DNA of 64,000 bases, taken from Glandiceps talaboti (taxonomy: Eukaryota > Hemichordata > Enteropneusta > Spengelidae). A program made the position numbers and the translations under genes. The stretch spans positions 2,451,400 to 2,515,399 of the forward strand of contig NC_135569.1 of assembly GCF_964340395.1 (NCBI RefSeq), given 5' to 3'. Each line of letters starts with the position of its first letter. The stretch's first letter is position 1. Below, in pieces: positions 11,994 through 25,500 of the stretch. The notes under the pieces were generated by a model. The model was not told the origin of the DNA. It was given only the letters and a program-made list of their open reading frames with translations, and ran no database searches.

Positions 11994-14900
11994 AAACATT
12001 AAGCTTTATTTAAAGAGGACAGCCCAGTTGGTCAAAGCCAATCTTCATGAGGGCCTTCTAGAATAGTATAGAGGTTTGTTTGTGATGGATTGAATCCTTG
12101 AGAGGGTGCAATGCTAATAGATTGTCATATGCACCCAAAGGAGTTTAGAAAAGTTATAGAGGGCTCTTGTGCCATTATAGGAATTATGAATCATAGAAAT
12201 GAATTATAAATATGATGTTCAAACAAGATATGAAACAAGAATTCATGTTTTAGGTCACAGTGTACTGTGTGGTGTCCTTCATTTTCAAGTGGATAAATAT
12301 ATCACTCAATTGTTCTTGTTACAGGGAGTACCGAAAGACTCAACAAGTGAAGAAACACTACGTACATGTCTAGGTGAAATAGACAGATGTTACCAAGACA
12401 ACATCTGCCCATACTTTCTGAACATGACAAGGTAAGAATCAGAATCAGAATCTTACTAAAACACAGTTGGGAAAACCCAGATAAACGTGACTTGGGAACT
12501 CTGGTAGATTTTATGTAAATATTTTAACAAAAACACTGGTAGGAAAACTAAGGTTAAGTGCCCTGAACACTAAGGTAGATTTTACATAAATATTTAACAA
12601 AAGCACTGGTAGGGAACCAAGGTAAAATACCTGTAGAACTCAGGTAGATTTTACCTTTTTACCACCATTAACAAAAAAACTGGTAGGGAAAGCTTGGTAA
12701 AATGACTAGGGGGCTGAAGTAGATTTTACATATTTACCAGTACCATCTTTACAAAGTCTCTGGTGGTGCTATGTATACTAATTGTAGTAGCTACCATCTC
12801 AGCAAAGTCTCTGGTGGTGCTATGTATACTAGTGTAGTAGCTACCATCTTAGCAAAGTGTCTGCGGTTCTATGTATACATGTGGTAGCTACCAAATAGCA
12901 AAGTCTCTGGTGGTGCTGTGTATACTAGTGTAATAGCTACCACATAACAAAGTTGTCATTCTATCTCTATGAAAACCTTTGCCATATTTTGTGATAATAT
13001 CCCATCTATACTTTTATCCTGATTCTTATGTCTTTCAGCGCTATGACTCTTCCAACTACACAATTATTAGGAGGGGTAAATAAATTGAGGTGATGATCAC
13101 TTTAATTACTTTCTCTACATTTCATGCCCCTCACCATAGCTACTTTCTGTACATTTCATACCCCCTAACCCTATAAACTATTTTCTGTACATTTCATACC
13201 CCCTAACTATAAAATGATTGGTTGCAGCATGGTTTCAAGGAGACAAACAGCATTCAGGAAAGCATTTCACACCCTATCTGCACTCGGTGTCGGAATATGG
13301 GATCACTCTTCCAGTGTTATGCTTATACTTCATATTGTCTATCCTGTAAGATGCATTGTGTCATTCTACCCTAAGGGTAGACTTCACTGATGTGAGGGCG
13401 CCCTGTACATGTATACACTGCATACCTCCCCCACCAACAATATCATCCAGGCTGGTTGCATGATTTCCATATGAAAGACAATTTTGTTTAAACTTGGGGA
13501 GACAACACTGAGACTGATTTTGTCTAAGCTGTATTTCTGTATGCTTTAAGGGAACTTAGAAAAGTTATTTTCACCAAACCTGCATTGCCGGCCTCTCTCA
13601 TATATGGTTCTAAGAAATGGCAAATCTGGTTTAGAATAGGCTTGATGTACACTGGGGCAATAAGGGATGTTATGGGAAATATATAAACTTAAGAGTTTGT
13701 TTTTGTTTTCACAGCTGGCCCCAGTATTATATGGCCACTGTTTCAAGGCTTGGTGTGTATGTATTTTCAGTTTATAATGGTATCACATTCCCTGCTGTCA
13801 ATAAAATTAACATCAGTTTTATTACATGGTATCAGACTTCAAAGACTGGGTGTGCATACTTTGCTGTTCAGCATGGTATCATGTCCCTGCTGTCAATGAA
13901 ATTAGCATCAGTTTTACAGTATGGCTTCAAAGGGTGCACTCATATTTGTTTCACCTTAAATAAGCCTTCAGGATCGACACACTAATTCACTCTTAATCAC
14001 AATATATAAAGAGACTCATGGATTCACACCAAACAACATTAACGAATATCTTCAGTCATCACGTTCAGTACAGACCAGGCAATCAGGCATTCATAAATAC
14101 AAAGTGATAACCACAAACAAAGACTGCTATCGACATTCATTATATCCCAAAACACTACCACTATGGAATGTGCTACCTCAAGAAGTTCGCTGTTCACCCA
14201 ACACACAAGCCTTCAAAACTGCACTGAATGCTATCAATACTAGGGCCCCTTAGTACTTTGATGGTATTGCCCCACACGCGACCCTTGACAACGTACGTGA
14301 CAACCAGTATTGGTGCTTGTACGTCTATGATACAGATACAGAAGCCTGGCTATTCATACATTCACTTTGTAGTTTTATAGCAGGGTGTCAAAGGGTATGA
14401 TGGTACCATGGCTAGGGTATCAAATGGTGTAAGGTACCCATAGCATAGAGTATCAAAGGGTGTGGTGATACCATGGAACAGGGTATCAGTTGGGTATAGG
14501 GTTCCATGGCACAGGGTATCAATTGGGTACCCATAGGGTATAAAAAAGTTTTAGCTGCTAAAAAAGCTGCTTTGGTATACTATAAAGACACATTTACATA
14601 TTTGTGGTATGTCAGTATTTATAATTGAATTGTCTAAATCTTTACCCTATTTGCATTGTAGTGAGAGATGTGGATGGATACCAGGCCAAGGAGATGTTCC
14701 TAAGAACTTAGCCAAGGAATATAGATGGGTGAATGGATTGTCTCTAACAGAGATGGAAATTATGCATGGAGCATACAGGAAAAGTAATCCTAATTGTAAG
14801 TATAGATCTATAGTCATGTTCACACTGGAAATTCTATATCAGTATTACAACCATGTACATGACAGTTGTATTCTGTATTAATGTTAGGTGTGAACTATTT

Positions 14901-17900
14901 ATGTGTAGCCTTGTGGTTTTTACTGTACTCATTGACAACTATGATGTCCCTCACTTCTGGTCCAATAACAGCTATCAAACAGTGCTGCTAGTGGCCAAAA
15001 AAATACAACATTTGTCTTCTGATAACCAATATATGATGTATTCTGTTACAGCACTATTTGCCATTAGGGAAGCAGACTTCCTGAATGCACTCCCAGAAGA
15101 TCAAAAAGAAAACTTTATTGATGCAAGTCCTATTGCTCCTGAGAAGTTAAAGATTTTGAAAACTATGTTACAGGATAGGTTCAAGGTTAGTTTTATGTGG
15201 AATGTTACTAATTTCTATATCTCACTATCACATTGCCATTTTAAAGAGAGAATGCATCACTCATTTAACTGAAAATCAAAGTTCTTCCAAACTTTGCCAT
15301 ATTGACACTTGCTTTTACATGTAAAATTTTAAAAAAAAGGAATTTGGGGTTTCACAATCTAGTTTTCAGGGAAATCACCAATCTTTTATTTTCCAATAGA
15401 GTTAACACAGTACTCCACGGCCATATTGGATTCTGAAATGTACAATAACCCCTGGTGGCCATATTGGATTCTAAGATGTACAATAACCCCTGGTGGCCAT
15501 ATTGGATTCTGAAATGTACAATAACCCCTGGTGGCCATATTGGATTCTGAAATGTAAAATAACCCCTGGTGGCCATATTGGATTCTGAAATGTACAAGAA
15601 CCACTGATTTTTTCTTGATTTTAACTGAGAATGGGTTGGAGTTGAACAAAGTAACAGCAAAAATTTAAAATCTTCATTTCTTAGGTGCATTTCACTTTAA
15701 ACAATTTTTAAATATTTCATTTCGTAGTATAAAATTACCAGTTGTGCTTCAGTGCCATTGGCACTGACTTTAACAATTATCTGTATTATTTCATTCTAAG
15801 GGTGATAGGTTTTTCAAATACAAATGCAAGTTTGATTGTGTTGATGATGACAGTGGAAAAGTCAGACTCAATGGTTTAGATGGACAGTTTTCTACAAAGG
15901 TAAGCGTATTGTACATTATGCCACATACAAGTCAAATTGTACACATTCAAACAGAAAATATGGGATTTATACCCTGGTCATTCTATGTCATGAAAATGTA
16001 TAACTACATCATTGTTTCTGTGAGGAGTCAAATGTTTAGGAACAACTATTACATTTTATGTTGTTTGCACTAAATTGTTGCAGTATTTTTGTGAAGGACA
16101 GAAATTAGGTAAAATCCACCTCAGTTCACGAATGATTTTATCAGGGTTCCATCCAGTGTTTCTGAACCAGAGGAGCCTAAAATGGGACTAGGTCCCATTT
16201 GTTAGCAGATAAATAAATGAATTTGTTCTTCTTTTTTATAGGTGATTGAATTTTTCAAGAAAAGAATTGCAGTGCAGTATCCATTAGAGAATGTACAGTT
16301 AGATGTGTATGACCAGGAACGAGAGGCACATGAATCATTTATGAAGAATAGATCGGCTATTGTACTTGGTAGAAATGATATCTTGGAAAAGGTAGGTTGA
16401 TGAAGTATAGATCGGCTATTGTACTTGGTAGAAATGATATATTAGAAAAGATAGGTGTTATAAAGTATAGATTTTGCTTTTGAATTGACTGATGTCCATA
16501 TTTCTCACACATGACATAGCTTGGTGACTATGTGACTGGTACAGCTATTGATATGCCATTGGTATTACTTGGTGGTCCTGGTATGGGCAAGTCTTCTATC
16601 ATGGCCAGAGCAGCTGATGTAGCCGTAACACAGGCTGATAATAATGACATACCAGGGTAAGTTACAATGTATTACTTTGAAGTGTCCCATTTGTCACAAC
16701 TAAGCACACTGTGTTAAGGTTCCATTGATAGCCTGTAGACTTACACTATATTTATATTATTTTTAATTCCAATAAAAAGGAAGAGAATCATGTGATATTG
16801 CAATAATGACATTATGATGTTTATTGATTTCAGTGGTGGTGAGCATGGCTGGTATATATTCTATCACTTTGTTGGTGCCATTCCTGGATCCACAGATTTA
16901 GAAAAAATGTTAAAACGATTTCTAAAAGAGATGAAAATCTGTACAGTGAGTATAAACTCCATATGCATTTTCCTCTATCATGTTACCTTAATATTGTATA
17001 ATTAAACTTAGTAATTGATCCAACAGTAACAAAAATTGGGTAGGTGTATTGTACCTATTGGGTAGGTGTATTGTACCTATCGGGTAGAGGTATTGTGCCT
17101 ATTGGATTGGCGAATTTTGTTTTCAAAATTTGTCTAACTAGTGTTTATTTTGTATTGTATAATTTACCTTTCAAAACATTTTGATCTTATAGAATCATGC
17201 TTATTTTTACTTTTTTTCTACTTTTGGAATTTATTTATTTACTTTTTTCTATCTTGTAGGATTCTTGTATGAGACTGTCAATTATCTTGTAAATTTTGAA
17301 ATTAATGTTGAAATGTGTTTGTCTTTTCTGTCTTGTAGGATTCTAATATGCCTAAAGACTATGAGACAGCAGCTCAGTTAGTTAGTGGTGTCTTATCGAA
17401 CCCTAATACCAGACCTGTTATTATCATCGTTGATGCAGTAAACCAGGTAGGTGTGCACCCCCCTCCTCCCCCCCCCCCCCCCAAAAGACTGAGACAGCAG
17501 CTCAGTTAGTTAGTGGTGTCTTATCGAACCCTAATACCAGACCTGTTATTATCATCGTTGATGCAGTAAACCAGGTAGGTGTGCACCCCCCTCCTCCCCC
17601 CCCCCCCAAAGACTGAGACAGCAGCTCAGTTAGTTAGTGGTGTCTTATCGAACCCTAATACCAGACCTGTTATTATCATCGTTGATGCAGTAAACCAGGT
17701 AGGTGTGCACCCCCCCCCCCTCCTCCAACCCCCACCCCCTAAAGACTGAGACAGCAGCTCAGTTAGTTAGTGGTGTCTTATCGAACCCTAATACCAGACT
17801 TGTTATTATCATCGTTGATGCAGTAAACCAGGTAGGTGTGCACCCCCCCCCCCCCCACCCCCACCCCTACACACCTAGGAAAGTGATGAAAACCCCTTCT

Positions 17901-20900
17901 CTTTTCAGACATGAAGATTAACAAATTACATACCCTTTACAGACATCGTAGACAGTGATAGTATAATATCATTCAAGTCCCTGGAGTCTGGATAAACTGT
18001 GGTCACACTACCGGATAATTTTTAATATTATTATATTTGACTGTATTGATGGGGACAACAAGCCATATTGGGCTTATTCATTTCCCTAAAGATTGCAGTA
18101 ATCAATTCCAGTAATCATTAACAATATAAATTAATTACCCCTTTTCAAACATCACATTAAATAATGGACATTCAATTGGCAATGTAATGATGTAACATGC
18201 AAATACAATCTGAATGTATTGTATGACTCCTTTCATGAGATAAACTTTTCAGACAAAGCAAATGTAAAAAAGCTTTAGACTCAAGATGGACAAATGTCAG
18301 ACCCCTTAAAAGACGATAAAATTATGTTGTTTATGTGTTACATAGATGTTTACAATCTCATATTATCACCACACAACCATTCATATCTCTTCATGGTGCG
18401 TCCCTTCATATATAATATTTTTTTTTTTTTACATCAATTCTTGTATTTCAATTATTTTGCAGTTTGATGATGAGAAGCAAGCCAATATCCTCAGTTGGTT
18501 GCCTAGGAGATTGTTTTTGTACATCAATTCTTGTATTTCAATTATTTTGTAGTTTGATGATGACAAGCAAGCCAATATCCTCAGTTGGTTGCCTAGGAGA
18601 TTGTTTTTGTACATCAATTCTTGTATTTCAATTATTTTGTAGTTTGATGATGAGAAGCAAGCCAATATCCTCAGTTGGTTGCCTAGGAGACTGGCTCCAC
18701 AGATCCGAGTTATATTTGCAATGATAAACGAGACACCTCCACATAAAATCCTCAAAGACAGACCAAAGTTACCAATGGAAGTTGAAGTGACTCCACTAGA
18801 TATGGAATCTAGAAAGGTGAGGTTATTTCAGTTGATCATATTATGGCGTGGCTAAGTTTAGTTTTATAATTAATACATGTCATTTATTCTCAGATATATC
18901 AATATACAAGATACAATGTATGACCCTTCCCAACCTCTCTTGCAACAACTTCATTGGTTAAAATGGCCATATGGATTATTATAGGAAATTGTACGTGAGA
19001 TGTTGGGGAGATATAACAAGAAACTGGATGTACAGCAGAACGAGAAATTACTATCCAAGGAATCTTCCCAGAATCCATTGTGGTTATCTATCGCGTGTGA
19101 GGAACTGAGAGTCCATGGTGATTTCAGTACAGTTACAGAGAAGATAGAAGAATTAGCTGATGGCTTACTTGAGTAAGTACAGAAAATAGATCACAGGGTG
19201 CAGTAAGCATAGACCACAGGGTGCAGTAAGCATAGACCACAGGATGCAGTAAGCATAGACCACAGGGTGCAGTAAGCATAGACCACGGGGTGCAGTAAGC
19301 ATAGACCACAGGGTGCAGTAAGCATGTTAGTGATGATATGGATTTTTTGATGATTTTTATGACATCATCTCTCAGAAGATAAGATGGTAGGTAAACTGTG
19401 ATGGAGAAATCATAATAAAGTTATGCAAATCAAACATACCCTTGATTTGATATTGGAGCCATGTAATTGATATGGGTAAATAGTAATCAGTCTTGCACAA
19501 TTTATAAGATATGCTCCCCATATAGATACATTTATTAGCTTCAGATTCAGATTCTGTGAGTTTATGATTTACGGACATCAACATTAAAATGTTAAATTAA
19601 TTAGTGCATTTGTGTCATCATATGAAAAGACAATTATCAAACTGCATTAGATGGAATCAGTAGTAATTTGAAAATTCATTTTTCCTTCCTTGCAGACTTC
19701 TAGCGCAGGTCTTGAGCAGATTTGAACAGGAAAATGGTGGGGATCTTTTAGTAGCAACATTGTCGCTACTTGAGTCATCAACAAGTGGTCTCCTAGAAAC
19801 AGAGTTGTTGACCATATTAGGAGATGAGGAGAATCTGATGGTGCCAGAGAGTTATGGTGCAAATAGCAGCCAAGGTGAGTTAAGATGACAGAGAGTAATG
19901 ATGCAAAGCGCAGCCAAGGTGAGTTAATGTGCCAGAGAGTTATCATACAGTGAGCTACCAAGGTGAGTTAATGTGCCAGAGAGTTATGATGCAAAGAGCA
20001 GCCAAGGTGAGTTAATGTGCCAGAGAGTTATCATACAGTGAGCTACCAAGGTGAGTTAATGTGCCAGAGAGTTATGATGCAAAGAGCAGCCGAGGTGAGT
20101 TAACATGCCAACTGCCATTTCTTTCTGAATGGCTTAAATCCTTTGGCAAGATTTGAACCAGTCAACCCAGCTGTATAATTGGGGACCTGGTAGGATAGAG
20201 GTTATAATGTGAATGCTTTAATCCTATGCACTTACCAGGGCTGCAGTTTAATGTATGCTTCCCAGGAAGTTGAGGAAGTATAAAGTGCTGTTGTGCCGAT
20301 ATAGATCCATACCAGGGGTAATAATTGTAAAGCGCTTTGAGCGCAAAGTGGGAAAGCGCTATATAAAAACCAACATTATTATTATCATTATTTCAGCCAC
20401 TTCAAAGGAAAACGAGGCAAAGAACACCACTATGATGTTGAGTGCAGCTAAATGGGCTGCAGTTTACCGAGCTTTACGTCCATTTCTACGACCATTTGGT
20501 GATAGTGGTGAAGGAAGACTTGATTTCTATCATAGGTCACTTAGTAAAGCCGTCAGAAGGAAGTAAGTTCATTGATATTCCAGTCTATAGTAGATTAATA
20601 GACAGTTGTGTATTCAAACATAAAATTAGATTACGATTCCAGCAACAATGGTTCAGCCCCTTAGATATGTCTATAAGTCCATCATGAAATCCGTCCCTTT
20701 GTAATTGGCTTTGCGATTACCAAATCACATGGTGACGCTACTGATGTAATGTGACACAGCAGGAAGATTCAAAACCCAATGCACAAGTTTTCTGGCCAAT
20801 ACTTCATTAAGACACTGTTAGCAAAATACTAGGCTTGTGGGGAGATGATAGTCAAAATTCGTGTGTTACTAGTCGACTCTAGGCTTGCGACTAAATGATT

Positions 20901-22445
20901 TTTGTGTGTTTTATTCACTTTACAGGTACTTTTTACAAGGTGATGATAGTGATGATGCAGCATGTAAAAATATTTACCACTGGTGGCATTCCAAGCTTGC
21001 TAATTATTTTCAATATGTACAAAATATTGATCGGAAAGTAGAGGTACGAGGAATTCATTTCAATGTCTGTTACAACCCATAACACCAAAGTAAAGTGTTT
21101 TCTGTATGTACCACAATCATTTATATCATCCATATCAAGTGTAAAAGTATACTGTTTCATTTGCTAATTGACCATATTAGAAAGGCTACATGCTAGGCTT
21201 GTAAATAAACCCATTCAAACAGTATACTTTTACATTTGAACGCTATAAATGAGTGTAGCCCATAGAGAAAGTGATTTACTTCAGTGTTACTTGTTGTATT
21301 GTACTGTCATGTAAAAGTTAGTTTGTAAGACATAATGTGTCATGCTGTTCAATCATGTCAGCCATTATTCACAAACCCAGTATTTGGTTGATAATTAAAC
21401 CATTGGTGAACAGTGCACTATTATTGTAGCACATTTTGATATTACTTTTTTTGGGTTGTCATGACTATGAATGTTTTCATCAGTTAGCTTCGGATGTGTT
21501 GCCATGGTGTTATTTGTCAATACTTTGTAAGCTTACCCAACCCATTTACCAGAAAGATGCGTTTGTTCTTCTGTCTTCTTAAATTTGTCATTCACAAATT
21601 GATTTGTAGGAATACCCATACCAGCTGGTCAAGATTAACGATAAAGACAGATTATGTAAGTGTTTAACAGAATGGACAATCTTTGATAGATTATACAGAG
21701 AAGACTACAGCTCAGAGCTGCTTTCCTATTGGAGGAAGGTAGGTTAATTTCCATGTGTAGCATTCTCTTCCACCAATCATCAAACTTGTTACTTCCAGTA
21801 CAGAGCTTCTTTTGTATTGGAGAAAGTAGATTAATATCCATGTGTTGCATTCTCTTCCACCAATCATCAACCTTGTTACATCCAGTACAGAGCTTCTTTC
21901 CTATTGGTGGAAAGTAGATTAATATCCATGTGTAGCATTCTATTCCACCAATCATCAAACTTGTTACATCCAGTACAGAGCTTCTTTCCTATTGGTGGAA
22001 AGTAGATTAATATCCATATGTAGCATTCTCAAATAGAGAAAGAACTTCAACAACTGTTGATGAAAAAGCCACAAGGTTGTAGAGAAAACAAAACATGCAA
22101 TTGAATTTAAGAAAGTAGCCAGTATATTGTATCATCTTTGAATGTAAAACTTGTCTTTATTTTCAGGTTGGTGGGTATGATATTATGAAGGATCATTATA
22201 TAGCATCACTACAAGAATTAGAGCAACTAGAAACTAGCAGGGAGGAGTTAGCATTACGATATGAACATATTACAAGAGTTCTGTAAGTCATGAATCTGAA
22301 TTTGTGTATTTGTACAAGTTTTTACATCCCATAATGTGAAGATATTTGTGATTATGTTGTCTGACGAGACTGTCTGTCTGTCTGTCTGTCTGTCGCTGTC
22401 TGTCGCTGTCTGTCTGTCTGTCTCTGTGTCTGTCTGTCTGCAATG

Positions 22446-22511
<66 letters not shown>

Positions 22512-25500
22512 CAATCCCTGTCTATCTGTGAGTCTGTGTCTTTCTCTGTCTCTATATCTGTCTCTCTGTCTCTTTGTTTCTCTCTCTCTCTCTGTCATCA
22601 TTTTTTCAGCAACAGCTGGTTCAATTCAAACAAAATTTGGTACTTGCAATCTTTGGGGTAATGACTAGAACTGATTACTAGGTGAAATATATGCATAGAC
22701 ATCAACATAATGAATGTAAACAGTGTTTAGTCAATTGATCAAAGGATAGATTTATTTTGAAGTGTTATTATGGTTAATATGGATTTTTACCAAATATAAT
22801 GAAAACTACATTATACTGTAAGTACAAAAACAAGTTACATTTATGTAAAATACAAATTTTTGTAGGGTCCAGGCAGGTTTGTATGACCCTGCAAGGGGTT
22901 TGTTAGAAACCTTGGTATCCATGGAAGATAATGAACTTGGGGCCAGACCAGAGAGAATGGTGGAAGTATATGCACTGTGTGCAGAACTTTGGGATGAGGT
23001 ATGTACCACAACAAATTTAGGATTATTTGTCAAAGTTTCTTCCTATTGGTTTAGTGGTACCATGTGATACTCATGTGATACTCATGTGATACTCATGTGA
23101 TATCATTCAACCAATAATGACCAGAAAGAGAATGGTTCTGTGTGCACAACTTGGGGATGAGGTACAAATGAAAGTAATTCCTTGTGTTTATTCATCGAAA
23201 TTCCTTCCTATTGGTTTAGTGGTGTCATGTTCTGATACTCATACTCAGGAGTAAAGTGCATACACTGTGTGTAAACGCTGGGATGATGCACATGTGACTG
23301 TAATCCCTATTGGTTGAGTGATGCCATGGTTCTGTTTAGAAAATTTGGAGTTGTAAGTCTTATTGGTTGAATGCTGTCATGTGACACGCACATGGTCTAA
23401 TTCAGCCAATAGCATGTAATTCACACTGTGTAATAGCTGTCACCAAAAACACATTTATGTATTTTACCAAACGGAGAAGAAATTATATGAGAAAAAAAGT
23501 AGCAATTGTTTTATTGTTTTATTTTGCTAATCTATCACATTGTTATTTTATTCTTTCATCAGATTTCAAAAATGCATGAATTTATTTCAAGAGATAACAT
23601 CAAAGATCTCCGTCCAGCCATTGATTTTGGTAGAAAGTCTGCTGCACTTCGAGAAACACTGGAAGGTGCTGAACACAGGGTAAAGACAAAACATTAGGTT
23701 ACTGCATTATCCATCCAACCATCCATCAATCCATCTGTCTATTCACCTGTATGTATGTACATACATACATACATACATACATACATACATACATACATAC
23801 ATACATACATACATACATACATACATACATACATACGTACGTACATACGTACATACGTACGCGCGCACGCACACACACGCACACACACGCACGCATGCAC
23901 GCACACACATACATACATACATACATACATACATACACATGCATGCATGCATACATACACACACACACACATATAAACATATACATGCATACACATACAC
24001 ATGTTGTGCATACACACAGATACATATAAAGGCATACTTAGTACACAAAGTAAGAATTCTCAGTTATCCAGTTACATGTTATCAACGGAACACAACGTTT
24101 AATTTCTTACAGTACAAATTTGCCATTATTCTAATGAACCTAGCCTTTAACCTGAATGTCTGGGCAGACTGTTCAGGTGACAGTACACTATCACCTGAAC
24201 AGGCTATAGAGGAAGGCAGGGAGAAGATTGAACAAGCTATCAATGTCTTCAGAGAGGTAAGGTTCATCAGTTACAATCAATGTTGTTACCCACATTAAAA
24301 TCATTTTCAAGAGATGTGTCACAAAAAGACACCTCATGTCAGTAAAATGAGATAAGACAGGGTATGATATGAGGCTTAAACAACTCATTGAGTTCTTAAA
24401 TATTACATCATCTGAGACAAAGTTAGCAGCATGCTTTGACTGGTTGAGAATATAACCAACTGTTACCCTAAAACACTGGGAAATTGACTTTTTTTTCTCC
24501 AAAGAATACCATTGTACTCTGCTATTATGGCCATCACCTCTGGTTCAAAAGCTGCATCTGAACAGCACTCCTAGTGGCTAAACTATAAAATCTATTGTTT
24601 TTAATACTGATAATCTGTATTGGTTAGAATGTAATATACACAGCAGTCACAGTGTTCTTCTGAGGTTGACAGTAATTACATTTCACTTACATTCTGAAGA
24701 TTGATTTCAACATATCTGTCTGTCTGTACGTCTGTCTGTCTGTACGTCCATCCGTATGTGTGCCTGCTTGCCTGTCTGTCTATCTATCTGTTTATTTATT
24801 ATTTGTTTGTTTGTTTATTTATTTATTTATTATTCTACTGTAGGTTGAAGACTTAGGACGAGAGGCTGAAGCAAACATGACTAGAGCCATTCTGTATCCA
24901 AGGGGAAGTGAAGAACAATTACAGGTAAGAATGATGTACAAGTACAGTCCCAGGGGGTGGTACCAGTGGTCAGCTCTGGTAGGGGTTTGTGGCCAGTGCT
25001 GGAAGCCCCAGGCCCCATTTTAGACCAAAGGGGTAGAAAACACACCCCAAAGGGCAGCATATATATGTATACTCAAATAAAAGGAGTAGCCCCCACCCAT
25101 TGGATATATTGCACTGTGTGCTACACAAATACGTTTACCCACAGGTTATTATGGATATTGAAAAATGAAGAATGCTTCGTTCATCTCTGAGTATAAAAAA
25201 AGCCAATAATGTTCCTATTTGTGTGTCACCAGATCCGTTGCATTATAGTACATGTTCAAGTTCACGCCTACATTAATCAAAATAATACATACAAACATGA
25301 TGTATTTGTTTTCAGTTTTATGAACTAGCCCTGGAACAGTGTCAACAAGCGTATGGAGACAATTGTAAACTAATGACTCGACTAACAAGTAATATTGGTA
25401 TTTATTATGAAGACAATGGTGACTATCAGACTGCCTATGATCATTTTAAACAATGGTACCAAGTCAGTGTTGAGGTATGTATACTACTATTATTATGCCA

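Noticed and set aside
14853-15272. 139-residue plus-strand frame as a single coding unit
   Set aside because: Only 15052-15185 is exon; the 5' part is a dispersed repeat and the 3' part reads past a donor.
18346-18755. Repeat-containing frames over the exon 11 triplication
   Set aside because: They run through intron pieces; the real exon is 18643-18816.
23726-24048. Cys/Val/Tyr- and His/Thr-rich frames
   Set aside because: Pure (ACAT)n and (AC)n translation.
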